DNA of 64,000 bases from assembly GCA_947179485.1 (NCBI GenBank), contig OX359247.1, forward strand, positions 44,923,131-44,987,130, given 5' to 3'. The stretch comes from Allacma fusca. Taxonomy: Eukaryota; Arthropoda; Collembola; Symphypleona; Sminthuridae. The notes beneath the pieces were generated by a model. That model searched no databases. It worked only from the letters and a program-made list of their open reading frames with translations, and was not told the DNA's origin. The position numbers were made by a program, and so were the translations under genes. Below, piece by piece: positions 27,522 to 39,343 of this stretch. The stretch's first letter is position 1. Every line of letters starts with the position of its first letter.

Positions 27522-27641
27522 ATGCCAACAACATCCGGGGTTCCCAAGCGGTCATCCATACAAGTACTAACTGGGCCCAACGTTGCTTAACTTTAGTGAT
27601 CGGACGAGAACTGGTGCTTTCAGCGTGGTATGGCCGTTGGT
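27522..27641 (-). pseudogene. Decayed inverted 5S rRNA copy
   Basis: This is the reverse complement of the 5S gene at 26918-27037 with about seven substitutions, mostly G to A. They fall in the first base, in ACGCTG (which creates a C-A mismatch against CAACG), in ACTAAAG, in GCCCAGTT, twice in the internal promoter box (ACTTGTATGGATG) and in CCGGATG. The 3' flank GGCATTCCTTTTTGCACTTT is shared with the intact copy, including the T-run, so the duplication included the terminator. Promoter and pairing damage make it a probable pseudogene. It faces the intact copy across a 484-bp spacer in which I see nothing recognisable. Confidence 0.85.
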
Positions 27642-28466
27642 AAACTGATGGGGAATTCCTTTTGTACTTGTTTGTTTAATTCCACTTGATATTTTTATTA
27701 ACGATACTAATATTAAACAAGTGTTTGTAAGGTTACAGCCAACATTGTCAACAACAAGGCTGACTATAGCTGTTTAATTTTTTCCAGTTACTGGAACACA
27801 GACCTTCATCAACAAGAGAAAACTTGACTGTTCATTTTTATTGCTGGTCACATTTTTAAATGGAAGGAGTCGCCAAAGCATGGACGATAATTCTGTAGCA
27901 GCGATAGGAAGTCGCTGAACAGGATAATTATTGAAGAAAGGTTAACTTGTATTTAAAAGATAGTTGCTTTACAACATTTACTAATCCCAATTATGGAATA
28001 CTGAACATAACGTCTGTAGACGACTTATTTGCTCAATAATTGTAAACATTATGTTATAATGTTCGCGCAGCTATGTTGCAATATTAAATCATGGTTTTTA
28101 TGGATAATTGGTGTAATCCTTCTGGTTTTCAATACAGTCTCAATCTACTAGTGTAAATTATTCCTGACTATACGAAAGGAGAACTAGAGAGCTACTTTTT
28201 CTGTTATTTAATAACAACTCAATTTAACAACTCTTTGCACAATGATTCAACATTAAGCTCAGAACTGGTCACTTGCACTGGATTGGTTCAAGCTTCGAGA
28301 ATGTAGAGGACGTAGTGCTGATGTTGAACACAATTTTAATAATTCCAGGCACTTTGTATACTTATACTTCTCTATATTTACTTGTGAACAATGAACTAAC
28401 ATTGATGCAAAAAGTCGTCGCTTCACGATTTATAGCACCCCTAAAGAGGTACAACTGCGAAGGGTC
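27642..28466. other. Gene-free spacer
   Basis: No gene or repeat recognised between the 5S pseudogene and the hAT element at 28475. Confidence 0.5.
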
Positions 28467-28684
28467 AGCGCAGCTAGTGCTGTAATATTGTTCGCGTTTT
28501 GTTTGTTCTTTTGTTCAGTTCTTGTTTTTTGAACAAAACAAAACAAACAAAGTCAGTTTTCGAAAAAACAAAAGTAGAACAAAACAAAACCGCGGTAAAA
28601 TAAAACAAAACTATAACAAACAAACCACCACGACAGCGGGTAATAACCTTTTCAAACTTTGAGTTTGGAAAAGTACCCAAAAGT

Positions 28685-29245
28685 AACATGACCTCAAACA
28701 GACCTGAGTGAGTTACAAATAAAAACATGACCTCAAATTGACCTGAGTGAGTTACAAATAGCAACATGACCTCAAATTGACCTGAGTGAGTCACAAATAG
28801 CAACATTACATCAAATAGACCTGAGTGAGTCACAAGAAATTCCATGACCTTAATTTGACCTCAGTGGGCTACAAGGAATTCCACGACCTTAATTTGACTT
28901 CAGTGAGCTACAAGGAATTCCATGACTTTAATTTGACCTCAGTGGGCTACAAGGAATTCCATGACCTTAATTTGACCTCAATGGGCTACAAGGAATTCCA
29001 TGACCTTAATTTGACCTCAGTGGGCTACAAGGAATTCCATGACCTTATTTTGACCTCAGTGGGTCACAAGGAGTTTCATTATCTCATTTGTCGATGGGTC
29101 AAAAGAATTCCCATGACCTTAATTTGACCTCAGTGAGCTACAAGGAATTCCATGACCTTAATTTGACCTCAGTGGGTCACAAGGAGTTTCATTATCTCAT
29201 TTGTCGATGGGTCACAAGAATTCCCATGACCTTAATTTGACCTTT
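28685..29245. repeat. 39-bp minisatellite, about 15 units
   Basis: The unit is about 39 bp, built around CATGACCTTAATTTGACC followed by TCAGTGGGCTACAAGGAATTC. It is repeated with divergence, and the left units form a distinct variant. Near the right end a compound unit of about 113 bp is itself repeated (GGGTCACAAGGAGTTTCATT at 29061 and 29174). Because 39 is divisible by 3, both strands show repetitive open frames (units KEFHDLNLTSVGY on plus, FVTHSGQFEVMLL on minus). I regard these as by-products of the repeat. Nine units contain exact TGACCT-N5-TGACCT. Confidence 0.92.
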
Positions 29246-29901
29246 GTGGATTATTAGTAGACCCATAACCTTACATACACTTTATAATGAATCTCAAATA
29301 ACACCATAATGACCATTTGAAGTGCACGGTTTTATTTACATGTATACCTATCATTTATGGTGTGAACCGCTGGGCTTAAATAAGGTAAACAAAATCTTTT
29401 CACTATTTACAGATGTTTAAGGCCAATCTAAAGTTATTGAACAACGTGTAACTTAGAATGCCTACTTGAGGTCAATGGAGCAGTTAATTGTTACCTGCTA
29501 TGACCATAACCCGTACTTATGTTAAATATTTGGGTATATCGGATATTGTAACCGAGAGCAATTTCTGTTGGACACCAGTACTTAGTTGGACAAATGTCAC
29601 CTCCACTGCTGAAATTCGATTTTGTTTTGTTGTTTTTAATAAAATGCAGAAGGATGACTTGGATGCTAAATTACAAACTTGATTTGATCCCAAAATGTTG
29701 AAACTGACTGTGGGTTGACAGGAAGCTAAGCAATCCAAAAAAACAATGCAGGTAATTAATTCAATCTAGGCATCGGGCGAACCCAAAACGATGCGTATCG
29801 GTCCCACGGCAATCGTTTGTTGATATATTGTGTCTATATAGGCGGTCATTTCAGGTCTTGTGGATGCATGGAATTACATTACGTATTACACTCCTAGAAA
29901 C

Positions 29902-30562
29902 CAGTGGTCGGACTTTGATTCATCAATACAATACTCTAGTGCTATTTTTGTACAGTTGCCTTTACCTGTACTGTGCTTTACTATAGTCTGGATATGATAA
30001 TTGTTTCAATACAATGCTTTACTTTTAAAAGCACATCGAAATATGTTTCAATACTCTGCTTTACTGCACTAGTTATGCAAAAATAGTCATCAATACTTTG
30101 CTTTACTCTACTAGTTATACATAAATAGTTATCAATACTGTGCTTTACCCATAGAAGTACGTATATAATCGTCAATATTGTATAATCACAAATATCGCCC
30201 GTTCATTCTGCTTTCGTTTGTCGTTTTAATGTCGTATGCTAAATGTCTAACGTAAGTAGTTCCTCCGTAAATTTACTAGATGGGGTCCTTTGCGTGTATC
30301 AATAATTTGCTGTACTTTATATGAATTTGTATTATTTATAACAATTCGTTGCTTTGCTTTACTTGTTTTTATTGCTATAGCGGCTTTTCTATACTGTGTC
30401 AATAGTTCATGTCATGAATAGATGTAGATACTGTACTCTGCTTTATTGACGAAACAAAATGATGATGCGTTACTGTACCAATGCTGTACTTTTATCAATA
30501 CTGTACCAATGCTGTACTTTTATCAATACTGTACTAAAAAGTACAGTACAGTCCGACCACTG
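29902..30562. mobile_element. Nested hAT-like MITE (661 bp)
   Basis: Terminal inverted repeat CAGTGGTCGGACT at the left and its complement AGTCCGACCACTG at the right. The perfect 8-bp duplication CTAGAAAC lies at 29894-29901 and 30563-30570. The interior is crowded with CAATACTGTRCTTTAC-like subterminal repeats in both orientations and has no coding capacity. It sits inside the larger element 28475-30917, so it inserted later. The tandem-duplication breakpoint at 30179 cuts it, leaving only its right 384 bp in the second copy (38409-38792). Confidence 0.92.
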
Positions 30563-31113
30563 CTAGAAACTATCAACAAAAGGTTTAATGAGTGTATAAA
30601 ATAAGAGTTGTAAAGCATATCCGCCTAAAATTAGTAAATCCCATTTTTTGGTTTTAACGTCCTTTGAGCGCGGACCAAATTTACAACAATCAACTTCTAT
30701 ATGCTGTATTACTAATATACAACAATCAATTTCACAAATTTCTAACATCTTCTACATCGGTAGAACAAAACAATATGGATTGTTTTTTGAACAATAAGGA
30801 TTGTTCAAAAAACAAAACAAAACTAAACTTGGCGAACAAAATAAAACTCAAATTGTTCTACTTTTGTTCATTTCCGAAGTGAACAAAACAAAACAAAACG
30901 AACAAATTACAGCACTAAGCGCAGCGCTCTTGATAAAAACCGGTTTGGAGTTTCCCCGGGTAACTCAGAAACAGATTGACCTGTTGAGCTACTCTTCTAA
31001 AACATCTAGGCTTTACGCATGGAGACTAGATTTACATATCAAGTTTGAACAAAAATGAATAACTGGTTAATGGTTTTTAAACAAAATCTAATAACTCGTT
31101 ATTGCGTTATAAT

Positions 31114-32211
31114 CAGGCACTCCGGAACGTCCAAAAAAGTGGGGGGGACAATATTTTAAAATTAGTTTTCGTTACTTTGCTATTGGTCACATACAAACGT
31201 ATGTATGTACATATGTATATATGGTTACACATTATTTTTTGTTAGTTAACATGCAAAATATAGAACTTTTAATTTTTGTTCCATTTTTTTTAAAGAACAA
31301 GTTTTTATAGAAGACACCAACTAAATCTCATATATTAGAAACATTTTCTTACACACACTAAATGCTATCAAAATTTTACTGATTTCAAATAGAGGTATCA
31401 AAGAATTGATTTCTCGATCTATTTCCGGGAATGGTTCAATCTGCTCTTTCATTTTTGGTCTGACATGGTCCAAATGTGTAGAACCATTCCTCTAGATCTG
31501 TTTTTTTGACGTAAATGTTTCACCAAACAACAATATTTAATTTTAATTTTTAATATCCCGAAATAAACTCCTTGTGTGACGTTTTAATACTCAGTTGTAC
31601 TCTTTTCAATAATATTGGCGCGCTAAAACCTATTGAGTTTATAAATTGCTCCTAGCAAATTTTCGGTTCAGTTCGTAATACCGGAATGGTATTATCTGTC
31701 TGGTCCGACATTTTGGAACAGATTTATTTGTCTGGCATGAATTTGGAACGAAATTCAAAGTAAAAGTTTCAAATTGTTCAAACTTTTGATCCAGGTCAAG
31801 ATTTTGGCCTGGATCAATCTGGCAAGGGGAGGTCAATATGTTCGGCATACGAACGGGAAATAATATTCCAAATTTAGCAATAGTAAAGAATGTTGGATAG
31901 AAAAATATCCTCAATTTTTTTTATGGGCTGCGTTGCGTTGAATACCTAAGTTACTATTTGAATAATCACGCTATCACACAATTTCAACCCTGAAAGTATT
32001 GCAATACTGGCATAAAATCGTTTGAATAAGTTCAAAATCATTATCAAGGATGAAAACGGTAGCTTTAAAAAATCTAATGTTGACTGCAGTAGTTAAGAAA
32101 CGGTTAATTTGATTCTTAAAAGTGGGGGGGACAGCAGTATAGCCTGTCCCTCCCTGACATTTTTTGGGAGGGACAGTGACCCTCCTGTCCCCCCTTATTC
32201 CGGAGTGCCTG
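31114..32211. mobile_element. hAT-like MITE (1098 bp), copy 1
   Basis: The left end CAGGCACTCCGGAA and right end TTCCGGAGTGCCTG are perfect inverted repeats. The 8-bp duplication GTTATAAT flanks them (31106-31113, 32212-32219). Just inside each end is a GGGGGGGACA/TGTCCCCCC stretch. Short frames inside have no recognised domain, so it is non-autonomous. Confidence 0.92.
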
Positions 32212-32219
32212 GTTATAAT

Positions 32220-34804
32220 ATAGATGTCTCTAGAAACTTAGGTAACTCCAAAACAGCTTGACGGATGGACTTCGTCTACCAACTCATCCGAGCTATTACC
32301 TTGAGGAAAAAGTGTGTAAAGTTTGATTGAAATACATAGTTTCGGTAGTTTCAGACTTATCGTGATTGCGGACGTACGTAAGGGCGTTGTGCTGCCCTAA
32401 AGATCACATTTTTCTACAAATTTACGCTAGCTGGAATATACTTCAGAATTAAGGCCAGAGGTTATAAGCAGATACACATAACAAAAGTTTCGAAAAATTT
32501 GTCCCATAAAATCTCCTACAAAAGAGCTTCAATAAAACGTATTATTCTAAAAAAATCTGTTATACAATAATAATTATTATTGTATTACAGAAATTGTATT
32601 ATTGCTGAGTAATTAAAATAATGAAAATTAAGGTTGCATTCATTCGAAATCCCTAAATAATTTCAACTTTGCGTCACTTGTGAATTTTAGACCACTGCAC
32701 TATTACTGGAAAAATTGAGCGTATTGTCGAATAGGAAACGAATTTGCTACAAACTAGTACAAACTACGGGAATCGAATATTTTATGAGTTACTTCCTTAT
32801 ATGTAGGCTGGATAGAAAAAAACTTTTTATTCCTTCCAGAACATTCAAACAGATTGAATGTATTTTTACAAGTATTTATAAAACAGTCTATGATGTTTAT
32901 ATCTATTTGGATTAAATTTCTGGGAATCACCGTTATTTATGCGTCTAGCTGTATGACGAAATTCGGGTAATTTGAGAAGATAGCGACGTAGCACAATGAT
33001 TGCTTCACGCATTTTAATTATTAATTTGTATACGAATAGCTAAATTAATTATTCTATTTTGAAATGCTCACCCTGTAACCTTCAAATTAAATAATGACTC
33101 TCTCTCTTAAGCCAAGTCTCTTAAGTCTCTCAAGTCCTTTAGAAAATCCTATGATGAAGTGTTGAAGGTTCGAAAAAATAATAATCGCTTCACTTCCTGT
33201 AAATTCTGTTCCAGCAGTATTTGTTGAATTCTACAAATCCGCTTCAAGATGAGACTGTATAGTGACAAAGACAAAGCCTGCAAGAAGTTTGAGGGTTACT
33301 GTTTATTAGTTTGCAAGCTCATTTCGCTTAAAAATTCCGAAGCAAAAGCTTTATCGCATTACGCCATGATTTTTCATTTCCTCCTCACAAAGTTTTCCCG
33401 AACTGCAAATCCAGTAGTTTTGCATGCGACAAAATGCAAAAATTATTTAAATCTGCAGTTAAAATATCATTACGCACAGGTATATTACACCAACTACTCA
33501 AAAGATACACAGACTTATGAGTTATTTATTTGTTTGAGAGCCTCAAGTGAGGTCAGGTAATCCGTATTATTGTACATTGTACTTCACACGTAAGTATGTG
33601 TTAAGAATATATGTAATTATTAACTATATAATACATAAAAATGAAAAGAATTGACGTGTTAAGCAGAGATCATAATCTACTAATTTGGTGTTATGCATGT
33701 GTGTTTGTGTCGTCATGAAAGATTTAGTGAGCTATTCTGATGCATGACGGTGAGAATTATAACTAGCATCATTATAAATTCAAATGAACAAAAGTTTTCA
33801 GCAAGCATTTTAATATTTCCCCAGAGGCTTTATGGAGTTTCAACAATATTTTAAATATACATCTAATTGTAAATCACGAACGTCAAAGCCAGAACGCTTG
33901 CTCGTCTATTTAATTTACTCTGCTATTGTATAATTTTCTAGAAAACAAAACAGAACCAAGTGTAAAGTGCAAACAAGATAAGTGAAGTTGTAAATTTGTT
34001 AGACAGCTTTTCAAAATTTTGACAGCGAAATTTTATTGAAAATTTTGGTCTTGTTGGCAAGAAACTACTGTGTCGGTCGAACAGATTTTCGAGCTCCGTA
34101 GTACCCGCGAAAAACCACGGTAACTTTTGACTTAAATGTATAACTTCGGTTGTTCAGAGGTCATTCAAAACTGTATACAGATGGCTTGGGAACATGTAAT
34201 AATCAGCAGGCCAATAGAGATAAGCTGGGTAATTATTTCTCTTTAAATCCTTTTGTTTTGGATTCTTCACCACAGGAGTCGTACACGTTTAAACTAACAA
34301 TATTGAAAATATCACATACAGATACATTGTAGCCGAACTTGTTCAGGATTTAATGAATAAATTCGACATGTAGATATCCATGTACAAAATATCCATAAAA
34401 TATCAAAGGGCAGCGTTTGTGCCTAATTATTATTTTTGTGTAAATATAATTATATACAAATTTATACAGGTCTTTTCGAAACCGATGTCAAAACTTTGGA
34501 GAGAGAATAATTAAAGATGTCGATTTTTCGATCAAAATGTGTCACTGGCATAAGTTAACACACATAGAGATACACTGTCATTGACATTACTGGGGAAGAT
34601 GACATGGGGAGATGGAGATGTGAAGATGAGGATGATAATGATGAGATTAGGCCTGCAATAAATTATATTACGGGATGGTTCAGTGAATGTAAACAAAAGC
34701 GTATGCATTCACCTCGTTAATCCTTTTCTGTAATAATTATTCTAGTTCATTTTCTGAAACTCATCGCTACACAATGTTTTACACCTCCGGCGGAGCGCGA
34801 AAGG
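32220..34804. other. Gene-free part of the duplicated unit
   Basis: The longest frame (103 codons at 33249-33560) has no recognisable domain. The stretch is repeated at 40450-43034. Nothing else is recognised. Confidence 0.55.
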
Positions 34805-34812
34805 CAGTGCAG

Positions 34813-35439
34813 CAAAGGTGTCCACCTATCCTATTTATAGGCCTATATATAGGATAAAAATAGGCAGGATGCAAAATCCAAGTAATTACAGGTAGTAAAA
34901 TAGGGTGCAGTAATTACCGCTAAAATTAATGCTATATTATATGTAGGAGCTGCAAGAGTTCACTTTTTATTTAGGAACAAGGTAGGCAGTTTGCGAAGGT
35001 AAAAATAGGCATAATTAATAATCTATTGACAAATTTGTCAAGCAATTATTTGATTTAACCTTAAAATAAATCTCAAAAATATTCTTGTGACATTTTAGTA
35101 GTTCGATTTTTTTCATGTGTTACGATTGCACGTACATACGTAGATGATTTTTAGTTGAAAAAATAAGCCTTTCTAGGCTAAAAATAGGTGTTTATAGGCT
35201 AAAAAATAGGCCTTTATAGTCTAAAAAATAAGCCTTTATAGGCTAAAAATAGGCCTTTATAGGCTAAAAAATAGGCCTTTATAGGCTAAAATATAGGCAG
35301 AAACATTACAGTAGTATATATGTAGGCAAATAGGTAGGCAATTTATTTTTGATAAATAATATAGGTTAATATGTAGGGAAGGCAAAGCTGCAAAAAATAT
35401 GTAGTATTTTAGGTAGGCTGAACCTTTTGGACACCTTTG
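34813..35439. mobile_element. hAT-like MITE (627 bp), copy 1
   Basis: Ends CAAAGGTGTCCA and TGGACACCTTTG are inverted repeats inside the perfect 8-bp duplication CAGTGCAG (34805-34812, 35440-35447). There is no coding capacity. The right half carries an array of AGGCCTTTATAGGCTAAA units (35162-35300); related TATAGGCCTATATAT motifs occur near the left end. Confidence 0.9.
35162..35300. repeat. 22-23-bp subterminal array in the MITE
   Basis: About six tandem units of the form ATAGGCCTTTATAGGCTAAAA, each with the palindromic core AGGCCT, located near the right end of the 627-bp MITE. A second identical array is at 43392-43530. Dense subterminal motifs are where hAT transposases often bind; binding here is inference. 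Confidence 0.85.
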
Positions 35440-35447
35440 CAGTGCAG

Positions 35448-37455
35448 CAAGTCCTGTATTAAAGTTGTGTTAGTAAATAAAGGAAACACTCGAATGATTT
35501 GGATACGTTTAAAGGCATGTAAATGTAATCTCAGTATACTGTACCTATACATTTTAGTTCGTTCGCCTGGTATTACTTCCCTGAATTCGCTCATGTATCC
35601 GCAAGATGGATAAAAATGTCTGCTCTCAGCTCTCAGGTGTTGAATTTGAAACCTGGGAATTTGTTGGTTAATTTAGGTAACTCGGGTAAAATCGCTTTAA
35701 CTGAAAATATTTGATTCCGGTGGAGAAATCTGCCTTATGAGAATGGATACCTACTTGACCTAATTCAAATCACTACCTATAATGTTTTGGATTATGATAC
35801 ACATACCTCACAACTTACAACGGCTACAATCTATTAAGGTCCCCTATAATCCCCCAATTAAATTATTCCTACTTTGAATATTAGTTAAAACTTAAAACTA
35901 ATTTAGATTCTAACACCCTCACCCCTCACATATTCTTTTATTCAACACGGAATAATCAAAAACCTTTTGCCTGCTTACTCAGGAGGAATTATTCTTTCAT
36001 AAATATTTAAATTCATGTTGACAACCCAGTCCACAATTACCATGGGCCAACATTTCACAAACATTAAAAATTATTCGTAGTGGAACAACTTGAACTTCAA
36101 GACCAGCTGACGATTTGTTGGAAAGGCCGCTGGTGCAAGGTTGGTCCAGCGTTGGCAATCCTGCTTCACCTTTGGACCAATATTAACCAAACGGTCATTT
36201 TCAACTTTCCGATTGTTGACTGGGAAGAATTCAAATTTTCGAAAAACACTGAATTTGAGAGCCATCATTAAGTGGAAAGCCCTCAATAACGTTTGAGCAA
36301 GATGTCATATTATTCCAGTCTTTAATAGCTAATTTAAAAGTCATTTTAGTCTACAATGTGGAACCAATAATTATCTAACAAGTAAGTAAGTAATAAAAAT
36401 CTAATGCAACTTTGCGCATTTTCCGAACCGAATAATTATTAAGGATAACAGTTGTACAGGTTCGAAGTAGAATTAAATTGAATTTGAAGGAATTATTAGT
36501 GTAAAGAGTTAGAGCTGTATTGGAATACTAATTTAAAAAGTTGTATCATAGTTCAGGCCTTGTTAGCAAATTCCTAATTACTATATAAGTAAACATATAC
36601 AGAGTCCACTGTTCTAATGAGTCCACTTATCTAGTATTTTCTTCACTTGTATTGACATGTTTACATTTCTCGTATTCAGATTTAGAATACTACTCATATT
36701 TTTTATAATCACTAGGATCCAATTATTTTGAAAGATACCCTTCAAGGCGGTAAGGCATCCAGGCTTAGATGAAATGATAACCTGCACACATTTTTCCGTT
36801 TTTTGACCTTCTAATAAACGACAGATCTCCCGTGTCAGTATGAACGCTAGGTGAAGACAACTGTCGCACCCAATATTAATAACGAAGGGTAGTGCTAACC
36901 TGCTAATTGTAAGTCACACACTACCCTTACGTAATGCTTTACTTGACCCATTTGAATGAACAGTACCATTATATGTATGTCCAATTGCTTGTCTACAGGC
37001 AGATTCTCCTAAATGAGACAACAGGATTATTAAGGGCTTGCTTCTCTATGCTGCCCTTAAAACGTGATATAGAAGAATTTACTCTACCATTCTGAACCTC
37101 TAATTATGTATTGTGGCGATTGATTTTTTTGAAAAGAATTTTATTTAAAAAGAATATTTTATGATTGATTCAATGATTGATAGGCTAAAGGGTCAAAAAA
37201 TGTTCAAGGATTTTGCCTTTAAGGATCTGTCTTAAGACAGTAATTTAAGATTTTAATTTAAAAAATTAGAAGATCAGACGTGTTTATTATGCATCACTTG
37301 AAGCTTGACATTATATGTTCTAATTTACGATGGTGTGCTTAATAGTGGCCGATTTCATATTGAGCAAATTCCTTTCAAAATTCAGAACAGAGATTCACCA
37401 GTCGAACTCCAGCAACTGCGTTTGCCATTTACAATTTGTTCTTGATTCACTCAAG
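35448..37455. other. Gene-free part of the duplicated unit, ATOX1 3' flank
   Basis: This holds the sequence downstream of the ATOX1-like stop codon. On the minus strand AATAAA occurs at 37283-37288, about 170 bases beyond that stop. Overlapping short frames at 36071-36286 have no recognised domain. The same stretch recurs at 43678-45685. Confidence 0.5.
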
Positions 37456-37693
37456 CTACCGAAATTTCGTCGCGCGTCTACCTTGAGCACGAGATTGTTT
37501 AGGTTGAGCAGAAGGTGCTGTAGTTGTTGCAGTTGTCTTATTGGCATCAGTTTCCGTCTGACCAAATAGTTCCTGTTTGGTGGATGACAATAAAGTTACC
37601 GTCTTACCACTTTTCTTGAGCTCAGCATGAATTTCTTCGACGGGTAGAGTTGTAGTCACCGACACGCGCTTCTCTTGCAGGTTGATTTGGAAG
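37456..37693 (-). pseudogene. ATOX1-like last-exon fragment (copy 1)
   Basis: This duplicates the 3' part of the ATOX1-like last exon found at 45686-45923. It encodes the second half of the HMA fold (INLQEKRVSV ... AELKKSGKTV) plus the C-terminal tail and stop. Upstream it runs straight into a truncated hAT element (37694-38406). The metal-binding exon is therefore absent from this copy, and it cannot make a chaperone by itself. Confidence 0.85.
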
Positions 37694-38406
37694 TAGTGTT
37701 TCTATCGGTAACAAATAATTGGGCTCGACTCGAAACAAAAACCCGGTGCAAATTCCATTGCTTGTCCCGAACTCGAACTCGAGACATTCGAGTCGGGTAA
37801 AATTTTTGTACCCGAAACCGAGACCATTATGAAGTGCTCTACTCGAAACCGACTCGAACTCGAACCGAAATCGCAAAAACAAATGATATTTTTTGTAAAA
37901 GTATTTAGGAATCACTGGGTTTATTTTTATTTTAACTGCAATTTGGTACCACCGGCCATCTTCTCCGCAATACTCGTCATTTTATCTTCGGTAAACTTGC
38001 TAGATCCCGACTTTAACCACGATTTTAAAAGCATTCGCTTTCTTATCGTATCTCCTTGAGTAGCCATACATTTCGGTGTTATGAGGTCGGAGCCAAACGA
38101 AAAAGCACGCTCGATAGGGACCCCAGTCCCAGGAATACACAAAAAGTCACGCGCCATCCTTGCCACATTAGGGTACTCTGACTCGTGTGACTGAAAAACA
38201 TAATTTTTGAAAAAGTACTTTTTCAGGACAATATCAGGATTTCAAAAATTTAAGCTAAAAGGCACCTTCCACCACTGCAAAGCATTTTCAAATTTGGAAG
38301 CATCTACTACGGGTGCTGTTAAAAATGCCTTAAATTCGTCCACCCTAGTGATTTTTCGGTTCGTCATTTGTGAAGCCAGCAGATTAAATGGAGACGGTTC
38401 AGATCG
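37694..38406 (-). mobile_element. Truncated hAT element (713 bp, copy 1)
   Basis: Identical to the left 713 bp of the complete element at 45924-49618. It includes the terminus TAGTGTTTCT, the CTCGAACTCGA-type subterminal motifs, and transposase exon 12 (37927-38190) plus part of exon 11 on the minus strand. It stops abruptly at the tandem-duplication junction. Confidence 0.92.
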
Positions 38407-38408
38407 CA

Positions 38409-39147
38409 TGTATAATCACAAATATCGCCCGTTCATTCTGCTTTCGTTTGTCGTTTTAATGTCGTATGCTAAATGTCTAACGTAAGTAGTTCCTCCGTAA
38501 ATTTACTAGATGGGGTCCTTTGCGTGTATCAATAATTTGCTGTACTTTATATGAATTTGTATTATTTATAACAATTCGTTGCTTTGCTTTACTTGTTTTT
38601 ATTGCTATAGCGGCTTTTCTATACTGTGTCAATAGTTCATGTCATGAATAGATGTAGATACTGTACTCTGCTTTATTGACGAAACAAAATGATGATGCGT
38701 TACTGTACCAATGCTGTACTTTTATCAATACTGTACCAATGCTGTACTTTTATCAATACTGTACTAAAAAGTACAGTACAGTCCGACCACTGCTAGAAAC
38801 TATCAACAAAAGGTTTAATGAGTGTATAAAATAAGAGTTGTAAAGCATATCCGCCTAAAATTAGTAAATCCCATTTTTTGGTTTTAACGTCCTTTGAGCG
38901 CGGACCAAATTTACAACAATCAACTTCTATATGCTGTATTACTAATATACAACAATCAATTTCACAAATTTCTAACATCTTCTACATCGGTAGAACAAAA
39001 CAATATGGATTGTTTTTTGAACAATAAGGATTGTTCAAAAAACAAAACAAAACTAAACTTGGCGAACAAAATAAAACTCAAATTGTTCTACTTTTGTTCA
39101 TTTCCGAAGTGAACAAAACAAAACAAAACGAACAAATTACAGCACTA
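38409..39147. mobile_element. Right-end fragment of the 2.4-kb hAT element (copy 2)
   Basis: Duplicate of 30179-30917, the right 739 bp of the element at 28475, including the right 384 bp of the nested MITE (38409-38792) and the right-hand TSD AGCGCAGC (39148-39155). The left end is missing, so it is immobile by itself. Confidence 0.9.
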
Positions 39148-39343
39148 AGCGCAGCGCTCTTGATAAAAACCGGTTTGGAGTTTCCCCGGGTAACTCAGAA
39201 ACAGATTGACCTGTTGAGCTACTCTTCTAAAACATCTAGGCTTTACGCATGGAGACTAGATTTACATATCAAGTTTGAACAAAAATGAATAACTGGTTAA
39301 TGGTTTTTAAACAAAATCTAATAACTCGTTATTGCGTTATAAT

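Larger units (their letters stand above)
28475..30917. mobile_element. hAT-like element with internal minisatellite (2443 bp)
   Basis: The left end TAGTGCTGTAATATTGTTCG mirrors the right end, which reads TAGTGCTGTAATTTGTTCG on the minus strand. The perfect 8-bp target-site duplication AGCGCAGC lies at 28467-28474 and 30918-30925. Both ends continue into AACAAAAC-rich subterminal repeats. No transposase is recognised. The interior holds a 39-bp minisatellite (28685-29245) and a second, nested hAT-like element (29902-30562). The left breakpoint of the 8.2-kb tandem duplication (30179) lies inside this element, so its right 739 bp appear again at 38409-39147. Confidence 0.9.
30179..38406. repeat. 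8.2-kb tandem duplication, copy 1
   Basis: The 8228 bases reappear at 38409-46636 (offset 8230), separated by two unmatched bases (CA, 38407-38408). All translated frames in the two copies are identical, and I saw no base difference in the stretches compared. Copy 1 begins inside the nested hAT element 29902-30562 and ends 713 bp into a hAT element whose complete version follows copy 2. It holds hAT elements at 31114-32211 and 34813-35439, an ATOX1 exon piece (37456-37693) and the truncated hAT (37694-38406). Confidence 0.95.

Noticed and set aside
28685..29245. CRISPR-like regular repeat
   Set aside because: Units are contiguous tandem copies with gradual divergence and no unique spacers, in an animal genome; it is a minisatellite.
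33171..33190. GGTTCGAAA-like T-arm, possible tRNA gene
   Set aside because: No flanking acceptor, D or anticodon stems; other GTTCGA occurrences in the window fail the same way.
33249..33560. 103-codon frame repeated at 41479-41790 as a conserved gene
   Set aside because: Its repetition is explained by the 8.2-kb duplication, so identity is not evidence of selection; no domain is recognisable.
36071..36286. Overlapping opposite-strand frames as an antisense gene pair
   Set aside because: Both are short, without start context or domain, and are kept in both copies only because of the segmental duplication.
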